Virus record (IMG/VR): IMGVR_UViG_3300028392_000232
Span: 1-29,144 of that record
DNA: 29,144 bases
Reading direction: 5' to 3' (one strand)
Origin: a virus
Shown here: positions 5,127-13,096 of the stretch, piece after piece
Layout: every line of letters starts with the position of its first letter
How positions within the stretch are numbered: position 1 is the stretch's first letter
Translations under genes and position numbers: made by a program
The notes under the pieces: generated by a model
What the model was told of the DNA's origin: nothing
Seen by the model: only the letters and a program-made list of their open reading frames with translations
Database searches by the model: none

Positions 5127-6179
5127 ATGGCTAAAAGACCGGACTTCATTCCTCTCGAAACTCCCCGAGGCTGGTGCGTGAACGTGCCAGCCTCGATGAC
5201 GGCGAGCGGTGCGCGGCGTCGGAAGTATTTCCCGACGCTAGTGAAGGCTCAGAAGTTCTCAGCGAGCGTGCGTGCCAGTCACGCCGCCGGTGTGCGTGGG
5301 TCGATGATCTCCGCGTCCCTTGCGCTCCAGGCGGCGGAGGCGGAGCGGGTTTTGGCTGGCAGCGGCGTGACAATCGTTGAGGCGGCGCGGATGGCGGTTG
5401 CCAAGCTGGGTGGTAATGAGTCGAGGGAGACGTTCGGAGAGCGGTATGCGCGGGCATTGCTGGCCAATGAAAATACTTGGAGTGCCATCTACTCGAACCA
5501 GATGGCCGCGCTGACAAGGTGGGTTCCTGCATCTTTCATGGATCGTGTCTGCGGAGGAATTGATCGCGCTGTCATTGAATCGGCATGTCGGGAGATGCAG
5601 CCGACGCTCAAACAATCATCGCTCGACATGAAGGCGTCGCGGATACTTGCGATCATCGGATTTCGGCCGCGTCACCGTAAATCCACGGACATCTCGATCC
5701 TGTCTGTCGCTCAGTGCGCGAAACTCCTGCGCGTCTGCGAGCGCGTGGAGGAGCGGCGGGTGGTCGCTCTGTTGTTGTTCTCCGGCATCAGGCCGGACTC
5801 GGAGAACGGCGAGATAGGCAGGCTCGAATGGAGCGCGGTGAAGGATGACTACATCGACATTTCCCCCGCTGTCTCGAAGACCTCATCCGACCGTCATATC
5901 CCGATCACGCCACGGCTGCGCCGACTGATTAAGGGCCACCCGAAAGACGGTCCCGTCTGTCCGTCCGGCTGGCGGCGGGCATGGCAGCGCATCCGGCGCG
6001 ACGCGGGTATCGCGGAATTGAGCGATGTTTGCCGCCACACGTTCGCGTCGAACTTTCTCGAATGGAAAGGTTCCGACTCCTGCAAGGCCGCGATGGGCCA
6101 CACGGCGGGAAGCACCGTGCTCTTCCGCCACTACGCCCGCGCCATCAAGAAGGATGCCGGCGAGAAGTTTTTCAGATGA
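5127..6179 (+). CDS. int: Tyrosine recombinase, phage integrase
   Basis: 350 aa from ATG 5127. Residues 80-180 look like the SAM-like core-binding domain, and residues 185-350 the catalytic domain. Catalytic residues readable are Arg222 (SGIRPD), Lys251 (SKTSSDRH), Arg303 (CRHTF), His325 (MGHTAG) and the nucleophile Tyr336 (FRHYA). The first His of the box II HxxR motif is replaced by Asp300. The protein should join attP at 4999-5044 to a tRNA-Thr gene. A TTG-started version from 5052 would translate through the attP flank and repeat, so the ATG is preferred. The stop overlaps the next gene's start (ATGA), which couples the second HTH protein to int. Confidence 0.92.
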   Translation: MAKRPDFIPLETPRGWCVNVPASMTASGARRRKYFPTLVKAQKFSASVRASHAAGVRGSMISASLALQAAEAERVLAGSGVTIVEAARMAVAKLGGNESRETFGERYARALLANENTWSAIYSNQMAALTRWVPASFMDRVCGGIDRAVIESACREMQPTLKQSSLDMKASRILAIIGFRPRHRKSTDISILSVAQCAKLLRVCERVEERRVVALLLFSGIRPDSENGEIGRLEWSAVKDDYIDISPAVSKTSSDRHIPITPRLRRLIKGHPKDGPVCPSGWRRAWQRIRRDAGIAELSDVCRHTFASNFLEWKGSDSCKAAMGHTAGSTVLFRHYARAIKKDAGEKFFR

Positions 6180-6589
6180 ATCCACAACCCACCACCACCA
6201 TGACTGAACCACAGAAATTTGCAGCCAAGCTCCATGCCGCCCTTGTCGAGCGCGGGTGGAGCCAGTCCGAGCTGGCACGCCGCGCCGGGTTGAGGCGCGA
6301 TGTCATCTCAACTTGCTGCCGGGCGGCTTCGCTGCCGTCGCGGTCGAGCCTGTTGAAAATTGCCAAGGCACTGGGCGGGTCGCCCGCCGAGCTGCTGGAT
6401 GGCAGTTTGCCGTCGCTTGAATTGCCGACAGCCTCACCGGACCCCAAGCCGAAACTTGCTCCTCGTCCGCCGGGCGGTGGTGAGATTCATGCGGAGGATG
6501 GCGGCATCCGGCTGCGGATCGACCAGCGCGTCAGCGTGGAACAGGCGATGAGCATCCTTTCGATCCTGTCATTGAAACCGGATGCGTGA
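6176..6589 (+). CDS. XRE-family HTH protein coupled to integrase
   Basis: 137 aa from ATG 6176, overlapping the integrase stop by ATGA; an internal ATG at 6200 is possible. Residues about 12-70 make an XRE HTH: FAAKLHAALVERGWSQSELARRAGLRRDVISTCCRA, then SLLKIAKALGGSPAELL. A Pro-rich linker (about residues 80-105) leads to a small C-terminal domain with RLRIDQRVSVEQAMSILSIL, perhaps for dimerisation. Linked to int, it may control integration or excision, or be a second immunity regulator. Its 3' end overlaps the 3' end of the opposing endolysin gene by 21 bp, so the early-plus and late-minus transcripts collide here. Confidence 0.75.
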   Translation: MNPQPTTTMTEPQKFAAKLHAALVERGWSQSELARRAGLRRDVISTCCRAASLPSRSSLLKIAKALGGSPAELLDGSLPSLELPTASPDPKPKLAPRPPGGGEIHAEDGGIRLRIDQRVSVEQAMSILSILSLKPDA

Positions 6590-7045
6590 GCGGATCGCGG
6601 TCAGGTTGCGCGTCTTGGCATACACTCCGTCGCCGAGGCGCCCCCCGGCGGCATTCGTGTTCCCCTCGACCGTAGGCACGTTGCCGTGCTCGTCCGGTGG
6701 ACCCGTGGCGATCCCGATGTGGCTGAAAGTATAGACCACGATGTCCCCGCGCTGGATGTCGCCCATCGTCGGCTTGCGGAGTTTCACCGTCCCATCCACG
6801 CCGCGGCACCACCGCTCGAAGTCCCATGCGCCGGCTGTCTGCGGCAGCGGGAAGCTGACCTTCGTGGTCCCGACTCCCGTCCTGACGCACCAGCAGACGA
6901 AGGCGGCGCACCACGACCACGCGCCCGGAGGCAGCCATGTGGCGCGCTGGTATTCCTCGATCTTGGCTCCGCCGTTCGGCTTGGTTTCCCGCACGCCGAT
7001 CTGGGATTCGGTAGCGGCTGCGATTTGTTCGGGTAGGTTTGACAT
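6569..7045 (-). CDS. CHAP/NlpC-type endolysin
   Basis: 158 aa from ATG 7045. The order of motifs fits a papain-like peptidoglycan amidase or endopeptidase: IGVRETKPNGGAKIEEY, then the catalytic Cys46 in WSWCAAFVCWC, IQRGDIVVYTF, the catalytic His109 in SHIGIA, and VEGNTN (third polar residue near 127-129). There is no signal peptide or membrane helix, so export should depend on a holin. Cleavage of peptide stems or cross-bridges of host peptidoglycan is expected. It is the last gene of the late operon, far from the holin/spanin-like genes at 27.5-28.8 kb, and lies 4 nt after the giant virion gene. A virion-associated role cannot be excluded. Confidence 0.8.
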   Translation of the reverse strand: MSNLPEQIAAATESQIGVRETKPNGGAKIEEYQRATWLPPGAWSWCAAFVCWCVRTGVGTTKVSFPLPQTAGAWDFERWCRGVDGTVKLRKPTMGDIQRGDIVVYTFSHIGIATGPPDEHGNVPTVEGNTNAAGGRLGDGVYAKTRNLTAIRSRIRFQ

Positions 7046-7049
7046 GGAA

Positions 7050-10000
7050 TCAGAAGCCTGTTGGTTTTTTCTGCATGGGTCCGCCCTGCTTCATCGGCGC
7101 GCCGGCCACCGCCTTGACCATCGCTTCCCTCATGCCAGGGTGGTTGAACGCTTGGATCGCCAGCGCGGGGATCGCGTAGCCGGGCATGGTGGCGAACAAC
7201 GAGTTCGCGATGGGCTTCGCCGCCACGTCGTAGAGCGACCTCGCTGTCTTGCGCTCGTGCGTGTTGGTGTTCGGCGAGTCCTGCGCTCCGCCCGTGCCGA
7301 TGAGCTGAGCCACCGTCGATGATGCCGAGCCGAGGGACGGACCCAGCAGGCGCACCGCTGGGTCTCCGCCGTGTCGCGCGCCGGTCATCATGTTGTAGAG
7401 GATGTCGTAGCCGCCGAAGATGTTGGCCCGTGTCGCTGTCGAAAGCAGGCGCATTTTTGCGATGTCCGCCGGGGTCTTCCGCTCGTCCTGCATCCGGGCG
7501 GGGTCGGAGAACAGGTTCTCACGGATCACTTGCAGACCGTATTGAGCCACGCCGATGACAGCGGCGGCCTTGAGCGTGTCGCCGACCATCTGTGTCCGCT
7601 CCGCGCCGGAAAGTTTCTCCGTCGCGCCATCGACCAGCGCCTCTCCTTTGATAGCCGTCTTCATCAGACGGTAGTGGCGGGACAGCACTTGGTCCTGGAA
7701 GGCGAACAGGAAGGATTGGAACGCATAGAACATGCTTCCGACTGGAGTGCTTCCCCAGCGTGGCCTGGAACCTCGGGTGCCGGTCAGAGACCCACCGGAC
7801 GACTTGACGAGGTGCATGGCGTCCCGATACATCTTCGCCTCCGGCGTGTCTGCGGTGAGCAGTCCCACCTTGTCGTTGGACTTCGCGAGGTCGTCGGTGA
7901 ACTTCAGCATCGCTGGGATGTCTTTGCCGGAGATGCCGATCTCGTTGAGTGCCTTGCCGGCGGTGGTCTTGTATTTTCCGCCAGCCGCCCGCAATTCAAG
8001 CTGGCTGCGGATGAAGCTGTGGGTCATCTCGCCGGATACCGCGTGGGTCGCGTTGGTGAGCGCCGTGAGCAGCGTCTTGGTGTGCAGCAGTGCCGTCAGC
8101 TCCCCGCCCTTGCCTTCCCACAGGTCGCCGCTCAGGAAGCGGTTCGAGGCGAGGATCGAGTTGAAGCCGTCCTCGCTCGCGCCCATCAGGTTGGAGACGA
8201 TGCGACCCTCGTCGGGTCCGAGACCGCGCATCTCGCGGACCATCTTGCGGGCGATGTTCAGGTAGATGTGGCCGGTCTTCATCAGTTGTCCGGTCCTCAG
8301 CGCGATGAGCGCGGGTTCGCCGCCGGATGATAGCGTCGCCCGCGCGAGGTAGGTCATCTGCCCGTGAAGGTGCGCGATGCCGAGTGCCTTGCGGAGCACC
8401 GGGTTGGCGTGGCTCCCTCCGAGGGAGTAGAAATCCTTGAGGAGAGTGGCGGCCATCGGAACCATGTCCGAGTTACCCTCGTCGATCAGGTCCTGCCGAA
8501 GCTTTTTCCATTTCGCGAGCGGGTCGATCTCGCCTGTCTGCATGGGTTTCCCCTGCCCATCGAGGGCAGGCCCGGACAACGACTTCGCGACGGCGGCACC
8601 GCGCACCGCGTCGGCGATCTCTTGTCTGAGGATATCGTTCGGGTCGCGGCGGTAGAACTTGCCGAGAAGCTGGTCCGCCTCGGGTCCGAACTCGCGGCTC
8701 TTGGAGGAGTTCGGGTTGCCGTTGTTGTGGCTGAACAGGTCGTTGCCGTCCGAGGTGATCCCGATTTGGTCTGCCTCGATGTTGGTCATGTATTTCCTCG
8801 CGCTGTCTGCGGCGTCGCGTCCTGCGATCTCTGACAGGTCCGTCTTGATCGCGGCCAGCCGCGCCTTGTCCTTGACCGGATCGAGGCCTGCGGCCTCGGC
8901 GTTGAGCTTTGCCGTCTCCGCGCGCCATTTCGCCTTGTAGGCGTTGGCTGCCTGCTTCACGAACTCCTCCGGGTTGCCGAGGATCGTCGGACGGTCGAGA
9001 ATCCGCCGCATCGTGCGAGGGCCGGCGTCGCCCACCTCCATGCCGGAGTCCCGCATGTGCTTGAGCAGGTCCTTGCGTAGCTCGACGATTGACTCGACGG
9101 CGCGCTTCAACTCCGGCTGGTTGGCAAGCTCGTGGTCGCGGCTGGCGTCGGTCACATGGTCGCCCACGCGCTCCATGAACGCCTTGCGCTCGCCGCGCGG
9201 CATCTTGTTGAGCAGCGGCGCAAGCTCGTGGTTGGCGCGGTCGAGCTGGTTGGCGAAACGCTTGATGTCGATGTCCATCCGCAGGTCGTCGGAGACGCGG
9301 TGAACGCCGTCTGCGCCCTTGGCCAGACCGACAAGATCCTCCGTGAAGCGGGCCAGCGCGGTGCTCTTGTTGCCGGTGATGTTGCCTTCCGCCAGGTGCC
9401 GGAAAGTATTGCCGATCCCGGTCATGAAGTTGGCGTGGATCTTGGTGAGCGTCTGCTTGGTGGCCGTGATGCCCGCGCCCTTGGTGATCGAGTCGGAGAG
9501 TTTGCGAACCCCGTCCACGGCGGCGTCGCTCCACTCGCCCCACTCGCGCTGGCTGGCGGTGGTCCGCGACAGGTGGGTGTCGCGGGTAAAAAGCATGTCG
9601 TTGAAAATCTTGTCGCCGTTCGCCTTGATGTAGGGCGCGTGGTCGGGGAAGCGGTCCGCAAGCGCGCGGGTCAGGTCTTGCACGCTGGGGGTCTTGCCCT
9701 GCGCGGCGAGTTCCTCCGCGATCTTCGGCATCTCGTGGATGAGCTTCGCATCGCGCTCGCCCATGTATCGCTGGTGCTCCACCGACTTGGCGATGAGCGC
9801 AGCCTTGATCGTTGCCTTCTCCTCCTTGGCGAGATTACGAGATTGTTCGATGTGGGCGAGTCCCGCCTTGACTGCCTTGCCGATGGACACACCGGCTTCG
9901 AGACCCTTGACCACGATGTCGAGCGCGGCCTGGTATGCCTGCGCGCCGAGAATGTCGATGGGCATCGAGTTCATCCGCCCGGAGTTCTTCTCCTTGTTGA

Positions 10001-13000
10001 TCCAGTCCTGCACGTCATTGCTGTGCGCCCTGAGTCCGTCGATGAGTGATTTCTGCTGTGGCGCGTCCCCGCGCTGATTGAATAATGGCGTGTCGCCCGC
10101 GGTGGGGTCGAGCATGTCCGCCGTGGTGTCGCCGAGCGTGCCGGTCATCCGCGCTTTCCGCAGACGCTCAATCTTCTGCGCGTCGGTCTCGACGGGCGCG
10201 GCTTTCGCCCGCGCCTCGGCGGCGGCCGCGAACGCCGCGTTCTCCGCCTTGATCTCGGCGTCGCTGGTATGAGCTTTGAGTGCGAAGTCGTCTGCGGGAT
10301 CAACGTGCCGATATGTGTCACCGTCGAGTTTGTAGCTGTCTGGCAGTTTCATGCCGTAGGAATCAACCGTCTCCTTTGCCACAGGGATCTGAAATCTCTC
10401 GACATCAGACATGATCTTTTGCGCGGCTTTCGCGTGATCCACAGGACGGACAGTTGATGAAAGCTGTCCCTTTTGCTGCGCTCTCAAAATGGATTCCATC
10501 GAATGGCCAGCGATGCCGCCTTCTGCCTCAGTCACTGCACTCGATTTTGCGGCGGGGGCTGGCTTCGCTCCATTCTCCGCCGCGTGCTCCGCATTCTGTC
10601 TGGCAGTCATCGCCTTGTCTGCCGCGATGGCGTGCGGTGCCTCCTCCGCGATGCGGGCTTGCGCCTGCGAATCGACGTTCTCCGCCGGGATCGGGTGATC
10701 CAGCGGCACCTCCTGGTCGCCGAACTTGTCGTGGTCGCGCAGCGTGACACTCTCGTCGGTGGCGGCCACCACGCGCAGCGGCTCGCCGTCGATGGTGAGC
10801 GTATCGCCCTTCTCCAGACCAAGCTCGTCGGGTGTCGCCTTGGCGTGTGTCGGCGCGTCCTCCACCGCCTTCTCGAAATCGTAAAACTGCCGCTCAAGGC
10901 GGGCGTAGATCTCCTCAACGGCGTTTGCCTGGGGGCCGTTGTTCTTGTGGATGCTGTCCAGCTCGGCATTGAGATTTGCGTGGAACTCCGGGACAGTCAT
11001 GTCCATTGCCGTCGCCAGCTTGTCCACGCTGAGGGCGAATGGCGACTTGTTGTGCAGCGACCGCAGCGTCGCCGCTGCCAGGTTGCCGCCGGGCGTGTCG
11101 GGGAAATCGCTTGGGCGTGCGGCGTCGTCGCGGGACTCGCCGAATCCATCCGCCACTCTGCGTGACTGGTCGGAGAGCTTTGCCCCGCGCTGGGCGTTGC
11201 GCTCGATCAGTCCCACCGCCTGGTCCTGTGGCGCGAAGCCACCGTTCTGCCGGATGCGGTTGATGGTCTCGAACTCGCCGGAGTTGTGAACCTCGTCCAC
11301 GCGCTTGCCGAGCGCGGTGGCGCGGCTGTCCGGTGCCGGGCCTGCCGCCTCGATCTGGGCGTTGAGAGTGTCGATGCTGGCACGGAGCTTGGTGATTTGC
11401 TCGGGGTCCGCCTTGCCGTTTGCTTCGAGTTTGGCGAGTTGGTTCGTCTTCTTCGCCAGATTCATCTTCGCTACCTTCACGCTGCCCGTGAGCGGCTCGA
11501 TGGCTGTCGGCGGCTCCGGCACTACCGGAGTTTTACCTTGCGCTTGGGGAGGCTCAGGAGCTTGCGGAACGACGCCATCAGGCTGAGTGACCGCGGGTGG
11601 CGTCTCTGCAACTGGCAGCGGTGACACCAGCACTTGTGCTTGTGGGACGACTTCTGCCGGGGCGAGTCCTTGCGGGTTCGGCTCATTGACGGGGATGGGG
11701 GTGGGTTCGACGGGTGCTTGCGTGTCGGTGAAAAACTGCCGCCCCACCTTGATTTTCGCGGGGCCATCGACCACCGGCCCCAGCGGACCATCGACGACGG
11801 GCCGATCCACGGACGGGCCTGTGATTGCCGGGCCTTGCTCTGTCTGGAGTGCTTGCGGTGTCTGCCGCGCCGCCTCCACGATTGGAGTGTCACCCATTAC
11901 CGGACCTTGGACGAGCGGACCAAGCGGCCCAAGCGGGCCGTCCATCACGGGGCGGTCGATCTGCGGGCCGCGGACTTGCGGCGGATCGACGGGGAGTGGT
12001 CCCTGCCATCCCTCGCGGGGCGGGGTGGCTCCCACGGTCGGGATGCTTGGACCATTGACTGTCGGACCTTGGACCTGCGGCCCCTCGACCACCGGACCGC
12101 GCACCATTGGACCGAAGACTTGCGGGCCGCCATCGAAAGTAAGCGGCTCGCTGTTGGCGATTGGTCGGGGAATTTCGAGCGGTTGCCCCGTCTTGAGACG
12201 GTTGGCCAGCGCGTTCGCCTCCATGATCGCGAATGCCCGCGACGGACTCTGCCCGTCGCCCGTCATCGGCATGACCACGGCCGCATTTGTTTCGATGGGA
12301 CCACCACCGGCCCTGACCGGCGAACCCGTTGCAGGATCTCCCTGCACACCATGTTGCGTATCCGTGGAAATCAATGTCGGATGGAGCATCTTGCCGAACC
12401 TGTTGTGCTCGTTGAACACGGCACCCACCAGCCCGTCGCCAATGACGTGCAGCGGGTCGATGGGTTGCCCCTGCGCGGCGGACAAGCCGGCGGACAAGCC
12501 CGCGCCGATGCCTGCGCCCGCGCCGATGTTGACCCTGGCGGCGGTCATGGCCGCCTGCTCCGCCTCTGTGGCGACCCTGCCGAGCGGGCCAATCGCCTTG
12601 CCGAAGGTCGAGACCCCCGGTTTCATCGTCACCACCATCGGGGCCATGCCGCCGAGGTAGCTGGCGACCGGGTGCGCCTGCTCGTCGAGCTGCCGTTGCT
12701 GCTCGCGCTCCGGGGTCATCGGGTAAGCCGCCTCCTCGCCCTTGCCGCCGATATAGCCGCCGCCGAGTCCGGCGATCAGCGGGATCGCGAGACCGGAGAG
12801 TCCAGCCGTCTCCGGCATGAGCGCCGTTGCGATGGCGGTTGCCGCCGTCGCGCCGACGCCAGCACCGATATTGTCGCGGAATCCTCTTGCAAACGAACCG
12901 AGCGCCGATGGCTGCGGGACAGGCGCGTGGAGCGCGTTCATCCGCGCGAGGTTGTCTGCGCTGAGTGGATGGGAGTAGTCCATCCCGGTAGGCTTCGGGG

Positions 13001-13094
13001 AATTGCGCTGGATCGCGGTTGAAATATCGGCGTCAGTCATCCCGTCTGGAAATGACACTTGGCCCATTCCGGGGACTTCAATGATCTGAGGCAT
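7050..13094 (-). CDS. Giant internal virion / DNA-ejection protein (2014 aa)
   Basis: One uninterrupted frame from ATG 13094. It opens with PQIIEVPGMGQVSFPDGMTDADI, a short N-terminal module common on phage ejection proteins. A Gly/Ala-rich hydrophobic stretch (75-117, GGGYIGGKGEEAAYPMTPE) follows, able to insert in a membrane. Residues about 315-450 are a proline-glycine repeat region of GP-x-V-x-GP units. A helical linker sits near 540-590 and long mixed helical domains run to the C-terminus, with an aromatic FYAFQSFLFAFQDQ segment near 1810. Giant proteins at this place, after smaller ejection proteins, resemble T7 gp16-like or large polyvalent phage proteins and probably enter the cell with the DNA. 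No catalytic motif is confidently seen. Confidence 0.75.
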   Translation of the reverse strand: MPQIIEVPGMGQVSFPDGMTDADISTAIQRNSPKPTGMDYSHPLSADNLARMNALHAPVPQPSALGSFARGFRDNIGAGVGATAATAIATALMPETAGLSGLAIPLIAGLGGGYIGGKGEEAAYPMTPEREQQRQLDEQAHPVASYLGGMAPMVVTMKPGVSTFGKAIGPLGRVATEAEQAAMTAARVNIGAGAGIGAGLSAGLSAAQGQPIDPLHVIGDGLVGAVFNEHNRFGKMLHPTLISTDTQHGVQGDPATGSPVRAGGGPIETNAAVVMPMTGDGQSPSRAFAIMEANALANRLKTGQPLEIPRPIANSEPLTFDGGPQVFGPMVRGPVVEGPQVQGPTVNGPSIPTVGATPPREGWQGPLPVDPPQVRGPQIDRPVMDGPLGPLGPLVQGPVMGDTPIVEAARQTPQALQTEQGPAITGPSVDRPVVDGPLGPVVDGPAKIKVGRQFFTDTQAPVEPTPIPVNEPNPQGLAPAEVVPQAQVLVSPLPVAETPPAVTQPDGVVPQAPEPPQAQGKTPVVPEPPTAIEPLTGSVKVAKMNLAKKTNQLAKLEANGKADPEQITKLRASIDTLNAQIEAAGPAPDSRATALGKRVDEVHNSGEFETINRIRQNGGFAPQDQAVGLIERNAQRGAKLSDQSRRVADGFGESRDDAARPSDFPDTPGGNLAAATLRSLHNKSPFALSVDKLATAMDMTVPEFHANLNAELDSIHKNNGPQANAVEEIYARLERQFYDFEKAVEDAPTHAKATPDELGLEKGDTLTIDGEPLRVVAATDESVTLRDHDKFGDQEVPLDHPIPAENVDSQAQARIAEEAPHAIAADKAMTARQNAEHAAENGAKPAPAAKSSAVTEAEGGIAGHSMESILRAQQKGQLSSTVRPVDHAKAAQKIMSDVERFQIPVAKETVDSYGMKLPDSYKLDGDTYRHVDPADDFALKAHTSDAEIKAENAAFAAAAEARAKAAPVETDAQKIERLRKARMTGTLGDTTADMLDPTAGDTPLFNQRGDAPQQKSLIDGLRAHSNDVQDWINKEKNSGRMNSMPIDILGAQAYQAALDIVVKGLEAGVSIGKAVKAGLAHIEQSRNLAKEEKATIKAALIAKSVEHQRYMGERDAKLIHEMPKIAEELAAQGKTPSVQDLTRALADRFPDHAPYIKANGDKIFNDMLFTRDTHLSRTTASQREWGEWSDAAVDGVRKLSDSITKGAGITATKQTLTKIHANFMTGIGNTFRHLAEGNITGNKSTALARFTEDLVGLAKGADGVHRVSDDLRMDIDIKRFANQLDRANHELAPLLNKMPRGERKAFMERVGDHVTDASRDHELANQPELKRAVESIVELRKDLLKHMRDSGMEVGDAGPRTMRRILDRPTILGNPEEFVKQAANAYKAKWRAETAKLNAEAAGLDPVKDKARLAAIKTDLSEIAGRDAADSARKYMTNIEADQIGITSDGNDLFSHNNGNPNSSKSREFGPEADQLLGKFYRRDPNDILRQEIADAVRGAAVAKSLSGPALDGQGKPMQTGEIDPLAKWKKLRQDLIDEGNSDMVPMAATLLKDFYSLGGSHANPVLRKALGIAHLHGQMTYLARATLSSGGEPALIALRTGQLMKTGHIYLNIARKMVREMRGLGPDEGRIVSNLMGASEDGFNSILASNRFLSGDLWEGKGGELTALLHTKTLLTALTNATHAVSGEMTHSFIRSQLELRAAGGKYKTTAGKALNEIGISGKDIPAMLKFTDDLAKSNDKVGLLTADTPEAKMYRDAMHLVKSSGGSLTGTRGSRPRWGSTPVGSMFYAFQSFLFAFQDQVLSRHYRLMKTAIKGEALVDGATEKLSGAERTQMVGDTLKAAAVIGVAQYGLQVIRENLFSDPARMQDERKTPADIAKMRLLSTATRANIFGGYDILYNMMTGARHGGDPAVRLLGPSLGSASSTVAQLIGTGGAQDSPNTNTHERKTARSLYDVAAKPIANSLFATMPGYAIPALAIQAFNHPGMREAMVKAVAGAPMKQGGPMQKKPTGF
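11750..12140 (-). repeat. GP-rich degenerate repeat region inside giant virion protein
   Basis: About a dozen short units of the form GPxVxGP, GPQxxGP or DRPVMDGPLGP are encoded here (residues about 318-448). The DNA repeats are degenerate. They also create long stop-free antisense frames, which are not genes. Confidence 0.75.
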
Positions 13095-13096
13095 GA

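Noticed and set aside
4930-5130. Prophage-host boundary at the tRNA fragment
   Set aside because: Genes to the left (repressor, HTH, ssDNA-binding-type, MarR-like) are phage-type and arranged as a phage early operon, so this is better read as attP.
7371-9303. Other long antisense frames on the plus strand in the late region
   Set aside because: The opposite minus-strand gene is continuous and has better composition; antisense frames are expected from high GC at third positions.
11587-13022. Long plus-strand frames opposite the giant virion gene
   Set aside because: They are shadows of the GC-rich, GP-repeat coding sequence on the minus strand; their Cys/Gly/Arg composition is not protein-like and no start signal is seen.
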